Shown: one piece after another, positions 54,994-64,000 of the stretch
How the letters are laid out: each line of letters opens with the position of its first letter
Position numbering within the stretch: the first letter of the stretch is position 1
Assembly: GCF_003248515.1 (NCBI RefSeq)
Contig: NZ_QFOB01000010.1
Span: 1 to 64,000, forward strand
DNA length: 64,000 nucleotides
From: Sphingomonas sp.
GTDB lineage: Bacteria; Pseudomonadota; Alphaproteobacteria; Sphingomonadales; Sphingomonadaceae
Reading direction: 5' to 3'
Program-made: the position numbers and the translations under genes
Notes under the pieces: model-generated
The model's database searches: none
What the model was told of the DNA's origin: nothing
The model's input: the letters and a program-made list of their open reading frames with translations, nothing else

Positions 54994-55426
54994 GACGCTG
55001 ATCTCCCTTGCCGCCCTTTTGCTGGGCGCGGCCCCTGCCTTGGCTCACAATGGCGTGATCCATGAGGCGCCCCATGGCGGCATCCTGAAGGCCACCAAGA
55101 CCGCGCATTTCGAAATCCTGCTGGCGCCCAAGGGCGGCGTGCGCATCTATTTCATGGATGCGTCCGGCCGTGCCCTGCCGGCGACGGCGGCCAGCGAGCT
55201 TTCGGTCGAGATCGATCGACCGGGGCAGAAGACCGAATATGTAACGATGAAGCCGGATACGACCTCGACGCTCTGGACCGGACCCAGCAAGCCGGTAACC
55301 GATCCCAAGAGCGTCGTGCGCGTCGGCACGGTCGTGCGCGGTGAATCCGAACTGATCGAGATCCCGCGTTCGCAATTCCCGGTTTACGACAAGCCGGCGG
55401 CCAAGGGTAAGACCCATGCTCACTAA
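54986..55426 (+). CDS. periplasmic His-containing protein, hypothetical
   Basis: 146 residues. Signal peptide MNKTLISLAALLLGAAPALA, then HNGVIHEAPHGGIL with clustered His at the new N-terminus, a beta-rich middle (HFEILLAPKGGVRIYFMDA), and a His end (KTHAH). The N-terminal His cluster could bind copper or another metal, as in several metal-efflux accessory proteins; this is an inference. It is translationally coupled to the permeases on both sides. Confidence 0.85.
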   Translation: MNKTLISLAALLLGAAPALAHNGVIHEAPHGGILKATKTAHFEILLAPKGGVRIYFMDASGRALPATAASELSVEIDRPGQKTEYVTMKPDTTSTLWTGPSKPVTDPKSVVRVGTVVRGESELIEIPRSQFPVYDKPAAKGKTHAH

Positions 55427-56870
55427 TCTCCGGATGGCGCTGAAGGCGCTCACCCAGAACAAGCTTCAGGCGATCCTCACCCTGCTCGGCATGAGCGTGG
55501 GCGTGGCGATGGTCGTCATCGTCTCGGGTCTCGGCCGTGGCGCGCAGTTGCGCATCGAGAGCCAGATCGAAAGCGCCGGCCCCACCCGCATCACGATCAA
55601 GCCCGGCAATTTCACGCCGTCCGCGATCGACAGCCGGGGCCAGCAGGACAGCGGCGGCGGCGAGCCTTCCGAAGGCATCGCCACCACCAGCGCCTCGGGC
55701 TCGGACGGTTCCGCGATGGGAGACATGTCGGAAAATGAGGCGGTCGTGGATGCGCGCCGCCGTATCACGGCGCCGAAGAAGACCGAGTTCAAAACGCCGC
55801 CCACCCCGATCGATGCGACCCAGGTGGCAACGCTCGGCAAGATCGGAGGCGTGAAGTCGATCGCCGGCCAGATGCAGGGCAATGCCACCGTGGATGCGGG
55901 TGCAAGCCTGCCCGCCGGTATCATGCGCGTCACCGGCTTCGATCCCGCCTGGCCCGATATGACCGGCTGGCGCCTCATCGAAGGCAAGCTGCCGGGCGCC
56001 GGCGAGCATGAAAGCGGCGCGCCCGTGATGCTCGTCACGCCGGATGTCGCCAAGCGTCTCTGGCCCGATGCGAAATCGGCCGTGGGCCAGATCGTGCCGC
56101 TGGGAGGCAAGCAGGTTCGCGTCGTCGGCGTCATCAAGGCGAGTGAGGACAAGGGCGGCTCGATCGTCGTCCCCGCCGCTTATGTGCCGAACAAGCTGGC
56201 GGGCGATCTGCTCGGCCGCACCAGCTACGATACGATCACCATCCGCACCCAGTCGATCGGCGTCACGTCGAAGGTGGCCAAGCAGGTCGAGGAAGAACTT
56301 CGCAAGCTGCATGGCCTCGGCGAGGGGTGGGCGAACGATTTCCGTGTCGAGACGCAGAGCAACAGCGCGCTGCCCGGCATGGGCTCCGATCCGCGCCTCG
56401 CCCGCGCCGTCCACTCCAACTCGGCGGGTTTCGAGCAGACCTCCTGGGAGGAAATGGCCAAGAGCCTGCGTCAGGCCGGCCGCACCTTCTCCTACCTTCT
56501 GGGTGGGGCTGCCGCGGTGTCGCTCCTCGTCGGCGGCATCGGCGTGATGAATATCATGCTGGTGTCGGTCGCCGCGCGCACCCGCGAGATCGGCCTGCGC
56601 ATGGCACTCGGCGCCCGCACCCAGGACGTGATGGTCCAGTTCCTCGTCGAGGCGGTAACGCTGGCGGCGCTGGGCGGGATCATCGGTCTCGCGCTGGGCG
56701 GCATCGGCCTCTACGTCACCGAGCACGGCTTCCACACGGCCACGGCGATCTCGCCGGTCATGCTGGTCGTCGCCGTTGCCATGGCCGCCATCACCGGCAT
56801 CGCCTTCGGCTTCGGCCCGGCGCGCCGGGCCTCGATGCTCGATCCCGTCATCGCGCTGAAATCCGAATGA
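55416..56870 (+). CDS. MacB-like ABC permease 2
   Basis: 484 residues with the MacB/FtsX plan. N-terminal helix LTLLGMSVGVAMVVIVSGLG, a periplasmic domain containing a Ser/Gly/Asp-rich insert (about residues 70-115), and the C-terminal LLVGGIGVMNIMLVSVAART followed by TREIGLRMALGA. ATG 55416 overlaps the previous gene by 11 bases. Confidence 0.93.
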   Translation: MLTNLRMALKALTQNKLQAILTLLGMSVGVAMVVIVSGLGRGAQLRIESQIESAGPTRITIKPGNFTPSAIDSRGQQDSGGGEPSEGIATTSASGSDGSAMGDMSENEAVVDARRRITAPKKTEFKTPPTPIDATQVATLGKIGGVKSIAGQMQGNATVDAGASLPAGIMRVTGFDPAWPDMTGWRLIEGKLPGAGEHESGAPVMLVTPDVAKRLWPDAKSAVGQIVPLGGKQVRVVGVIKASEDKGGSIVVPAAYVPNKLAGDLLGRTSYDTITIRTQSIGVTSKVAKQVEEELRKLHGLGEGWANDFRVETQSNSALPGMGSDPRLARAVHSNSAGFEQTSWEEMAKSLRQAGRTFSYLLGGAAAVSLLVGGIGVMNIMLVSVAARTREIGLRMALGARTQDVMVQFLVEAVTLAALGGIIGLALGGIGLYVTEHGFHTATAISPVMLVVAVAMAAITGIAFGFGPARRASMLDPVIALKSE

Positions 56871-56919
56871 TGATGCGCCCTTCCTCTTCCACGCTTGCCT
56901 GCCCCGATCGGAGGTTCCC

Positions 56920-58254
56920 ATGTTCGCGCTGATGCCCGTCAATATCCGGCTCGCGCTCCGCTCGCTCAGCCGCAATCGGCTGCGGACGCTGCTCACCATG
57001 CTCGGCATGATTATCGGCGTCGCCGCGGTGCTCACCATGGTCGCGCTCGGCACGGGCGCCCGTGCCTCGGTCGAGGGTGAGGTCAGTTCGGCCGGCACCA
57101 AGCTCGTCTTCGTCCACTCCGGCAATTATGTGCGCGGCGGCCAGAGCGTCGGCATCGCGGAAGGCGGCGGCGCGGCCGATACGCTCACGCTGGCCGATCT
57201 GAACGCGATCAAGAATGAGGTGGAGGGCATCAAGTTCATCAGCCCAGGCATCTCGACGCGTACCAGCGTCACCGTCGGCGCCACCAAGGCCTTCGCCAAG
57301 GTGGAGGGTGTCGGCACCGAATTCGCCAGCGCCTATTCCTGGGATCTGAAGCCCGGCAAGATGTTCGAGGAGAACAGCAACCAGGCCGTGATTGGCCGCG
57401 CGCTGGCCGATCAGCTGTTCGGCAAGGGATCGAACCCCACCGGCAAGACCATGCAGATCCGCGATCAGGTGTTCGAGATTGTCGGCGTCACCTCCGGCGA
57501 TTCCGAGGATCACAAGGAAGTGGTGTTCGTCCCCTACCAGAAGCTGCAAGCGGCGCTGGGGATGCAGAATATCAAGGAAATCGTGATCGCCGCCGAGAAG
57601 GCCGGTGAAGCCTCGCGCATCGGCGAGGATATCAAGAAGGTGCTCCGCAAGCGCCACGGCCAGGGCAATGGCAAGGCGGCCTCCTATCTCAGCGCACAGG
57701 CCGGTGCCGCCGGTTCGGTGGACGACTTCACGGTCGAGACGCAGGCCGCCCAGGCGCTGACCAAGGGCCTCTATACGCCCGCCGCCGCCTTCGCGCTCGC
57801 CAACCTCCCCAAGCTGGACGAGGTGAATCTCGAGGAGATGGCCGACACGCTCGATCATGCCAGCGATACGATGACGGCGCTGCTCGCCTCGATCGCGGGT
57901 GTTTCGCTGATCGTCGGCGGCATCGGCATCATGAACATCATGCTCGTGTCGGTAACGGAGCGGACCCGCGAGATCGGCCTGCGCATCGCCAGCGGCGCCC
58001 GCACCGGCGACGTCGCGATGCAGTTCCTGATCGAGGCGATCACGCTTTCGGTGATCGGCGGGCTGATCGGGCTGGTGCTGGGTCTCGTCTCGTCCTGGAC
58101 GATCGGATGGTCGCTCGGCTGGCCCGCGAGCGTGTCGTTCGGGGCGATGGCCCTGGCCATGGGCATCGCCGCCATCGTCGGGCTGGTGTTTGGCAGCTAT
58201 CCCGCGCGCCGTGCCTCGCTGCTTGATCCCATCGACGCGCTCCGCACCGAATAA
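56920..58254 (+). CDS. MacB-like ABC permease 3
   Basis: 444 residues, same plan: NIRLALRSLSRNRLRTLLTM at the start, periplasmic domain, and LIVGGIGIMNIMLVSVTERT / TREIGLRIASGA at the end. ATG 56920 follows GGAGG. The three permeases share one ATPase, unlike classical MacB where ATPase and permease are fused and occur as a homodimer. Confidence 0.93.
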   Translation: MFALMPVNIRLALRSLSRNRLRTLLTMLGMIIGVAAVLTMVALGTGARASVEGEVSSAGTKLVFVHSGNYVRGGQSVGIAEGGGAADTLTLADLNAIKNEVEGIKFISPGISTRTSVTVGATKAFAKVEGVGTEFASAYSWDLKPGKMFEENSNQAVIGRALADQLFGKGSNPTGKTMQIRDQVFEIVGVTSGDSEDHKEVVFVPYQKLQAALGMQNIKEIVIAAEKAGEASRIGEDIKKVLRKRHGQGNGKAASYLSAQAGAAGSVDDFTVETQAAQALTKGLYTPAAAFALANLPKLDEVNLEEMADTLDHASDTMTALLASIAGVSLIVGGIGIMNIMLVSVTERTREIGLRIASGARTGDVAMQFLIEAITLSVIGGLIGLVLGLVSSWTIGWSLGWPASVSFGAMALAMGIAAIVGLVFGSYPARRASLLDPIDALRTE

Positions 58255-58272
58255 GCGGGAGGGGAGCGCGTC

Positions 58273-59631
58273 GTGGCCAGCAGCTTCGCGCTCCCGTCGC
58301 GCCGGATGAATCGTCGGCGCATCGCGCTGGTGTCGGCCGGCATCCTGTTGTTGCTGGCCCTGCTCGCGGCCGTTCGGCTGGGCCTGCCCTCGCCTCTCGC
58401 TCCCCCGGATCCGCTGGAGCGGCAGGCGAGCCGCTTCGCCGAACTGGCACTCGCCTTCGGCCAGACGGACAAGAAGGAGGTCGACGCATTCTTCGGGCCG
58501 GACACGCTCCGCCCCAATGCCGATCGGCCCACGCCATCGCTCGACGATCTGCAACGCGATCTCGCCGCGCTCGCCGCCGATATCGCAAAGGATCCGGGGC
58601 CGGCCTCGCCCCACCGCACCAGATTACTGAGCCGGGTCACCCATTTGCAGGCGCTGATCGAAACGATCCAAAAGCCGCGCGCCGTCTCGTTCGATGATGA
58701 GGCCCGCCGCGTCTATGGCATCGATCCGGTGCCTGTGGACATGGCCGCCATCGCCGCCGCGCGCACGGAACTGGAACGCCTGCTCCCCGGACCCGGCCGG
58801 CTCGCCGATCGCGTGGACGCGTTCCGCGCGCGTTACGTGATACCGGAGGGCAAGCGCGAGGCGCTGTTCGATCGGGCGCTTGCCGAATGCCGCCGGCGGA
58901 CGCGCGCGCACTGGGATCTGCCCGCCACAGAGCGGCTGGATGTCGAGTGGACGGCGGGCGTCGATGCGGCATGGCATCGTTACAGCGGCGGTTATCGCAG
59001 CCAGCTTCAGATCAATCCCAATGCAGTGGCCTTCCTGGGCTCCGCGATCGATGTCGCCTGCCACGAAGGCTATCCCGGCCATCACGCGCAGTTCGTCATG
59101 CAGGATGTCGCGGCCGGTCGTGGCGGCCTGCCCGTGGACGAGCGGGTGATCCTGCTCCGCTCGCCCGATTCCATGTTTCGCGAAGGCGCCGCCAATTATG
59201 GCGTCGATCTTGCCTTTCCGCCCGCCGACCGCCTGGCCTTCGAGCGCGACGTCCTGTTCCCGCTCGCCGGCTTCCCGCCGGCCGAGGCTGCGAAGTTCGA
59301 AAAGGTCCGCGCGCTGATCGATCGCATCTCGCCTGCCACCGCGCCGATTCTGCGCGATTATCGCGACGGCCGGCTTTCCGCAGAAGCCGCATCGGCTGCG
59401 CTGCAGCGCGACGCGCTCGTCACCAGCCCGGAAGCATTGCTCGGCTTCGTGGACGAGCTCGGCCCCTATGCGCTGGGTTATACGGTCGCGCGCGATTGGG
59501 TGGCCGGTCGCGTCGCGCGCGCGGCCGCCACGCCCGAAGGCCGCGGAGATCGCTGGGCGATCCTGCGCGCCTACGTCGCCGCCCCCGGCATGCCCCCCAC
59601 CCGTTCCGCCGAAAGCAAGGACCAGCCATGA
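58273..59631 (+). CDS. membrane-anchored DUF885-like putative metallopeptidase
   Basis: 452 residues. N-terminal transmembrane anchor (ALVSAGILLLLALLAAVRLG), then a helical region and the metal motif ACHEGYPGHHAQFVM, which corresponds to HExxPGHH of DUF885-type zinc enzymes; FREGAANYGVDLAF after it supplies the likely third ligand Glu. A downstream helical part ends at YTVARDWVAG. GTG 58273 after GGGAGG; ATG 58306 is an alternative. Its stop overlaps the DUF305 start. Confidence 0.85.
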   Translation: MASSFALPSRRMNRRRIALVSAGILLLLALLAAVRLGLPSPLAPPDPLERQASRFAELALAFGQTDKKEVDAFFGPDTLRPNADRPTPSLDDLQRDLAALAADIAKDPGPASPHRTRLLSRVTHLQALIETIQKPRAVSFDDEARRVYGIDPVPVDMAAIAAARTELERLLPGPGRLADRVDAFRARYVIPEGKREALFDRALAECRRRTRAHWDLPATERLDVEWTAGVDAAWHRYSGGYRSQLQINPNAVAFLGSAIDVACHEGYPGHHAQFVMQDVAAGRGGLPVDERVILLRSPDSMFREGAANYGVDLAFPPADRLAFERDVLFPLAGFPPAEAAKFEKVRALIDRISPATAPILRDYRDGRLSAEAASAALQRDALVTSPEALLGFVDELGPYALGYTVARDWVAGRVARAAATPEGRGDRWAILRAYVAAPGMPPTRSAESKDQP

Positions 59632-60041
59632 TCTACCCGTCCCGCCTCTTCCCGCACCGGCTCGCGATGATCGCGACGCTCGCGCTCGCGGCCTGCTCGT
59701 CGGGAGCGGAAGCACCTCAGGTGAAGGACCCCGTCGAGGTCGCTTTCCTGAAGGACAATGACAAGGCGATGGCCGCGATGATGTCCGGCATGGAGGTGAA
59801 GCCCACCGGCGATGTCGATCGCGATTTCGCCCTGATGATGATCCCGCACCATCAGGGCGCGATCGATATGGCCGAGGCCCTCCTGAAATATGGCAAGAAC
59901 GAGGAGCTGCGCGAGCTTGCCCGCAACATCGTCACCAAACAGGCCGAGGAGATCGCGCTAATGCGCCGCGTCGTCGGCGATGTGCCGGCCACGCCGGCAA
60001 AGTCCGGGGAAATGGACATGTCGCACGGCCACTCGATGTAG
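59628..60041 (+). CDS. DUF305 lipoprotein
   Basis: 137 residues. Lipobox LALAACSS, then a DUF305 domain with RDFALMMIPHHQGAIDMAEA and the KNEELRELARNIVTKQAEEI helix; a short C-terminal tail with DMSHGHS. DUF305 proteins (CopM-like) are ferritin-like periplasmic proteins, several bound to copper tolerance. Last gene of the operon; ATGA overlap with the preceding gene. Confidence 0.93.
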   Translation: MIYPSRLFPHRLAMIATLALAACSSGAEAPQVKDPVEVAFLKDNDKAMAAMMSGMEVKPTGDVDRDFALMMIPHHQGAIDMAEALLKYGKNEELRELARNIVTKQAEEIALMRRVVGDVPATPAKSGEMDMSHGHSM

Positions 60042-60050
60042 GGCAGGCGG

Positions 60051-60944
60051 CTATTCGTCGCGATCCTTCAGCATCCGGATGAACGTCCGGGTGATCGGAG
60101 TCGGCTCCGGCCCGCGAATCAGCCAGAGCCGGCTGATGACCCCGTCCATCACCAGTGGCCGGTAAGCGACGCCCTTGGCCCGCAAGGCGCTGACCGAGCG
60201 GCTGACGATTGTGATACCCAGCCCGGCGGCGACGAGCCCCAGCATCGAGCCGAGCCCGTTCACTTCCTGCACGGTGCGCAATTCGCGCCCCTCCCGCGCG
60301 AAGATCAGTTCGATCTGTTCGTTGAAGCCGGCTCCGCCCTCGCTCGAAAACATGACGAACGGCTGATCGGCGATGTCACCCAGCGTCAGCGGCCACTCCT
60401 CGCGCGCGAGCGGATGATCGTCGTGCAGGGCGATCAGCATCGGCTCCTCCTGCACCAGGCTCGATACGAGCGCGCCGGGCAGGATCGGCCGGTCGGCGCC
60501 CCGAACGAAACCCAGATCCAGCTGCCCCTCGCGCAAGGCCATGATCTGCAAATCCCGCCCCATCTCCTTCAGCGTGAGATGGATGGCCGGATGTTCGGCA
60601 CGAAACCCGGCGAAGGTGCTGGAAACCTGCGCCACGAACGGCACGGAGCTGACATAGCCGATGGCGAGTTCGCCTTCCTCGCCCTGCTGGATCCGCCGCG
60701 CGACATCCACGGCATGGCGGGCCTGATCCAGCGTTCGTCGCGCTTCCACCATGAAGATCGCGCCCGCGTCGGTCAGCCGCACGCGCCGGCTCGTCCGATC
60801 GAACAATTCGATTCCCAGTTCGTCTTCCAGAGCGCGGATCTGCTGGCTCAGCGGCGGTTGGGAAATGCCGAGCTTGGCGGCCGCGCGGCCGAAATGAAGC
60901 TCTTCGGCAACGCGGAGGAAATACCGGAGATGGCGCAATTCCAT
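60051..60944 (-). CDS. LysR-family transcriptional regulator
   Basis: 297 residues. Winged HTH RHLRYFLRVAEELHFGRAAA and ISQPPLSQQIRALEDELGI, then an effector-binding domain (LAIGYVSSVPFVAQV, GFVRGADRPILPGA). Divergent from the RND efflux gene, so it most likely controls that gene. ATG 60944 is preferred over 60959. Convergent with the DUF305 gene. Confidence 0.94.
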   Translation of the reverse strand: MELRHLRYFLRVAEELHFGRAAAKLGISQPPLSQQIRALEDELGIELFDRTSRRVRLTDAGAIFMVEARRTLDQARHAVDVARRIQQGEEGELAIGYVSSVPFVAQVSSTFAGFRAEHPAIHLTLKEMGRDLQIMALREGQLDLGFVRGADRPILPGALVSSLVQEEPMLIALHDDHPLAREEWPLTLGDIADQPFVMFSSEGGAGFNEQIELIFAREGRELRTVQEVNGLGSMLGLVAAGLGITIVSRSVSALRAKGVAYRPLVMDGVISRLWLIRGPEPTPITRTFIRMLKDRDE

Positions 60945-60959
60945 CGGATCAGGTCGCAA

Positions 60960-61119
60960 AAGCTATCGATTGAGCCATATCATATATTTGAGCACAGGTG
61001 GCGCATGGTGCAATGCAAAAATATATACCAATAAGTATGGATAGCGATGTGGCCGCCTTCCGCTCCGTCCGGAGCAGCCCGACCGGGCCGGCGGTCGCTT
61101 ATGGAGCTGACGAGCGTAG
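60960..61119. promoter_or_regulatory. LysR/RND divergent promoter region
   Basis: 160 AT-richer bases between divergent genes. ATAC-CAATAA-GTAT (61025-61038) is a palindrome of LysR-box type, and ATATCATATATTTGAG near 60978 is a second AT-rich candidate. Promoter elements for both genes should lie here. Confidence 0.45.
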
Positions 61120-64000
61120 ATGATCGGTATCGTTAAGGTCGCGCTGTCGCGGCCCCTCACCTTCATCGTCATGGCGGTTGTGATCCTGATCGCGGGCGTC
61201 GGCGCCGCGCTCCGCACGCCTGTCGATATCTTCCCCGAAATCCGCGTGCCGGTGATCGCCGTCGCCTGGCAATATGCCGGCCTGCCGCCGGAGGAAATGT
61301 CCGGCCGCATCATCACGCCCTACGAACGCGTGCTGACGACCACGGTCAACGATATCGAACATATCGAAAGCCAGTCGCTCCAGGGCATCGGCATCGTGAA
61401 GATATTCCTTCAGCCGGGTGCCGACGTGCGCACCGCCACGGCACAGGTGACGGCCGTGTCGCAGAGCGTGCTGCGCCAGCTTCCGCCCGGCGTTACCCCG
61501 CCGCTCGTGCTCAATTACAGCGCGTCCACCGTGCCCATCATCCAGCTGGCGCTGTCCGGTCAGGGGCTGAGCGAACAGCAATTGTTCGATCTCGCGCAGA
61601 ATCAGATCCGTACCCAGCTCGTCACGGTTCCGGGCGCGGCGATCCCCTATCCGTCCGGCGGTCGGACCCGCCAGGTCCAGATCGATATCAATCCGGCGGC
61701 ATTGCAGGCGCGCGGGCTTTCCGCCCAGGATGTCGGCGCCGCCATCGCCGCGCAGAACCAGATCAATCCGGCCGGTTTCGCGAAGATCGGCACCTATCAA
61801 TATAGCGTGAAGCTCAATAACGCGCCGAACTCGATCCCCGCGCTGAACGATCTGCCGGTAAAGGTGGTGAACGGCGCCACCATCTACATGCGCGACGTCG
61901 CCTATGTGCGCGATGGCGCCGCGCCGCAGACCAATGTCGTCCATGTCGATGGTCGGCGGTCGGTCATCATCACCGTGCTCAAGAACGGCGCCACTTCCAC
62001 GCTCGCGATCATCGAAGGCGTCAAGGAGGCCATTCCGAGGATCGCAGCGGGCCTGCCCTCGACGCTCGCGATCAAGCCGGTCGGCGATCAGTCCCTGTTC
62101 GTGAAGGCGGCGGTTTCGGGCGTGGTGAAGGAAGGCGCGATCGCGGCCGCGCTCACCAGCCTGATGATCCTGCTCTTTCTCGGCTCGTGGCGCTCCACCG
62201 TCATCATCGCGCTGTCGATCCCGCTCGCCGTGCTTGCCGCCGTGTTCGCGCTTTCCGCCGTCGGCGAAACGCTCAATGTCATGACGCTCGGCGGGCTGGC
62301 GCTCGCGGTGGGCATTCTCGTCGATGATGCGACCGTCACGATCGAGAATATCAACTGGCATCTGGAACAGGGCAAGGATGTGAAGACCGCGATCCTCGAT
62401 GGCGCGGCTCAGATCGTCACACCCGCCTTCGTCTCGCTGCTGTGCATCTGTATCGTGTTCGTGCCGATGTTCGCGCTGCCGGGCGTCGCGGGCTTCCTGT
62501 TCGTGCCGATGGCGCTGTCCGTGGTGTTCGCGATGATCGCCTCGTTCATCCTGTCGCGCACGCTGGTGCCGACGATGGCGATGTATCTGCTGAAGCCGCA
62601 CGTGCACCTGGATGTCCATTCGGCGCCGCGCTCATCCAATCCCTTCGTGCGCTTCCAGCGCGGGTTCGAGGTGCGCTTCGAGGCGATCCGGTCGCGCTAT
62701 GCGCAGATGCTGGCGCTCGCACTCGCGCATCGGAAACCTTTCATGATCGGCTTCATCGCGATCATGCTCGCCTCGATGCTGCTGGTTCCGTTCCTCGGCC
62801 GCAATTTCTTCCCCGCCGTCGATGCCGGACAGATGATGATCCATGTCCGTGCCCCCGTGGGCTTCCGCATCGAGCAGAGCGCCGCCGAATTCGATCGGAT
62901 GGAAGGGCGCATCCGCCAGCTGATCCCGGGCGAGGAAATCGCCGCCATCACAGACAATATCGGTCTGCCGGTGAGCGCCATCAACACGGTCTATAACAAT
63001 TCGGGCACGATCGGTCCGCAGGATGGCGATATCCTCATCACTCTGGCCAAGGATCACAAGCCCACGGCGGAGTATGTCGCGATGCTGCGCAGGGAGCTTC
63101 CCAAAAGCTTCCCCGGCTCAAGCTTTTCCTTCCTGCCGGCGGATATCACCACGCAGATCCTGAATTTCGGCGCCCCCGCGCCGATCGACATTCAGATGAG
63201 CGGACGGAGCGCCACGGATAATGCGGCCTTCGCGGCCAAGGTGCTGCGCGCCATCCGCTCCGTGCCCGGCGTCGTCGATTCCCGCATCCAGCAGACGGCG
63301 CGCTATCCGCAGCTCAATGTGGATATCGATCGCACCCGCATCGGCCAATATGGCCTGACGGAGCGTGACGTGACGACCAGCCTCGCCAATTCACTGGCCG
63401 GCACATCGCAGACGGCGCCCGTCTTCTTCCTCAATCCGGAAAATGGCGTGTCCTATCCGGTCGTGGCGCAGACGCCGGAATATCAGATCGGATCGATCGG
63501 CGATCTCGCCAATGTCCCGATCTCCGGGGCGGGCCGCGCCGCGCCGCAGATTCTCGGCGCTCTCGGCGATGTCTATCGGACCAACACCAATCCGGTCGTG
63601 AGCCATTACAATATCCAGCCCACGATCGACGTCTATGCCGCCACGCAGGGCCGCGATCTCGGCGCGGTCGCCGGCGATATCCAGAAGGTCCTGAAAAGGC
63701 TCGACAAGGAGAAGCCCAAGGGCGTCACCGTCACGCTGCGTGGTCAGTATCAGACGATGAACACGTCCTTCACCGGGCTTGGCATCGGTCTCGTCGGCGC
63801 GGTGCTGCTCATCTATCTGCTGATCGTCGTGAACTTCCAGAGCTGGCTCGATCCGTTCATCATCATCACCGCGCTCCCCGGCGCGCTGGCCGGCATCGTC
63901 TGGATGCTTTTCCTCACCGGCACTACATTGTCGGTTCCGGCATTGACGGGTGCGATCATGTGCATGGGTGTCGCCACGGCGAATTCGATCCTGGTCGTCT
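61120..64000 (+). CDS. RND efflux pump permease (AcrB/HAE-type), 3' partial
   Basis: 960 residues visible, open at the window end. First helix FIVMAVVILIAGVGAALRTP, two porter domains, and TM4 with GLALAVGILVDDATVTIEN, whose Asp pair is the proton relay. The second half repeats the pattern up to GVATANSILVV, TM10. Starts at ATG 61120. No membrane-fusion protein precedes it, which is unusual; it may follow outside the window. Confidence 0.95.
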   Translation, partial: MIGIVKVALSRPLTFIVMAVVILIAGVGAALRTPVDIFPEIRVPVIAVAWQYAGLPPEEMSGRIITPYERVLTTTVNDIEHIESQSLQGIGIVKIFLQPGADVRTATAQVTAVSQSVLRQLPPGVTPPLVLNYSASTVPIIQLALSGQGLSEQQLFDLAQNQIRTQLVTVPGAAIPYPSGGRTRQVQIDINPAALQARGLSAQDVGAAIAAQNQINPAGFAKIGTYQYSVKLNNAPNSIPALNDLPVKVVNGATIYMRDVAYVRDGAAPQTNVVHVDGRRSVIITVLKNGATSTLAIIEGVKEAIPRIAAGLPSTLAIKPVGDQSLFVKAAVSGVVKEGAIAAALTSLMILLFLGSWRSTVIIALSIPLAVLAAVFALSAVGETLNVMTLGGLALAVGILVDDATVTIENINWHLEQGKDVKTAILDGAAQIVTPAFVSLLCICIVFVPMFALPGVAGFLFVPMALSVVFAMIASFILSRTLVPTMAMYLLKPHVHLDVHSAPRSSNPFVRFQRGFEVRFEAIRSRYAQMLALALAHRKPFMIGFIAIMLASMLLVPFLGRNFFPAVDAGQMMIHVRAPVGFRIEQSAAEFDRMEGRIRQLIPGEEIAAITDNIGLPVSAINTVYNNSGTIGPQDGDILITLAKDHKPTAEYVAMLRRELPKSFPGSSFSFLPADITTQILNFGAPAPIDIQMSGRSATDNAAFAAKVLRAIRSVPGVVDSRIQQTARYPQLNVDIDRTRIGQYGLTERDVTTSLANSLAGTSQTAPVFFLNPENGVSYPVVAQTPEYQIGSIGDLANVPISGAGRAAPQILGALGDVYRTNTNPVVSHYNIQPTIDVYAATQGRDLGAVAGDIQKVLKRLDKEKPKGVTVTLRGQYQTMNTSFTGLGIGLVGAVLLIYLLIVVNFQSWLDPFIIITALPGALAGIVWMLFLTGTTLSVPALTGAIMCMGVATANSILVV

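Overview
The window looks like a chromosomal segment of a high-GC alphaproteobacterium, most probably a sphingomonad. The grounds are the rpmH-rnpA-yidD-yidC-engB order, a PEPxxWA-type C-terminal sorting signal, paired PilZ domains, and the pattern of sphingomonad-type small proteins. No rRNA gene, CRISPR array, transposase or integrase was found.

Region 1 (1-7.9 kb) is dense in DNA-repair and stress genes: the end of a LigD polymerase domain, exonuclease III, a cupin, a DksA/TraR-like zinc-finger protein, a small heat-shock protein behind a ROSE-like RNA thermometer and an RpoH-like promoter, DUF4186, DUF3008 behind an EcfG-like promoter, an AlkB-like dioxygenase, a secreted SNase-like protein, two divergent SRAP-family proteins, DUF1810 and a DJ-1/PfpI protein. 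It is followed by a lower-GC stretch (7.9-9.0 kb) with an AlpA-like DNA-binding protein, an intact tRNA-Leu(CAA), and the 5' half of a second tRNA-Leu broken at the anticodon loop. This resembles the edge of an integrated element.

Region 2 (9-43.6 kb) is mostly core genome: comM, rpmH/rnpA/yidD/yidC/engB, a GST, dapE, smr, mltA, a Tim44-domain protein, secB, murJ, a PilZ protein, trpS, asd, an MFS exporter, anmK, a PEP-CTERM-type secreted protein, tyrS, two inward-facing bestrophin paralogues around an EI24-type membrane protein, recG, sdhE and mfd.

Region 3 (43.6-60 kb) is the most unusual part. A probable single operon starts with five tandem, very similar lipoproteins of the M20 metallopeptidase fold; the third is broken by a deletion of about 76 bp. 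It continues with one MacB/LolD-type ATPase, three different MacB/FtsX-type permeases, a His-containing periplasmic protein, a membrane-anchored DUF885-like protein with an HEGYPGHH motif, and a DUF305 lipoprotein. All five M20 copies replace the usual first metal-ligand His (by Met or Gln) and the bridging Asp (by Asn), whereas dapE in the same window keeps both. The operon appears to couple a family of divergent periplasm-facing hydrolase-like lipoproteins to an ABC machine; the substrate is unknown.

Region 4 (60-64 kb) holds a LysR regulator divergent from an RND efflux pump gene that runs off the window end.
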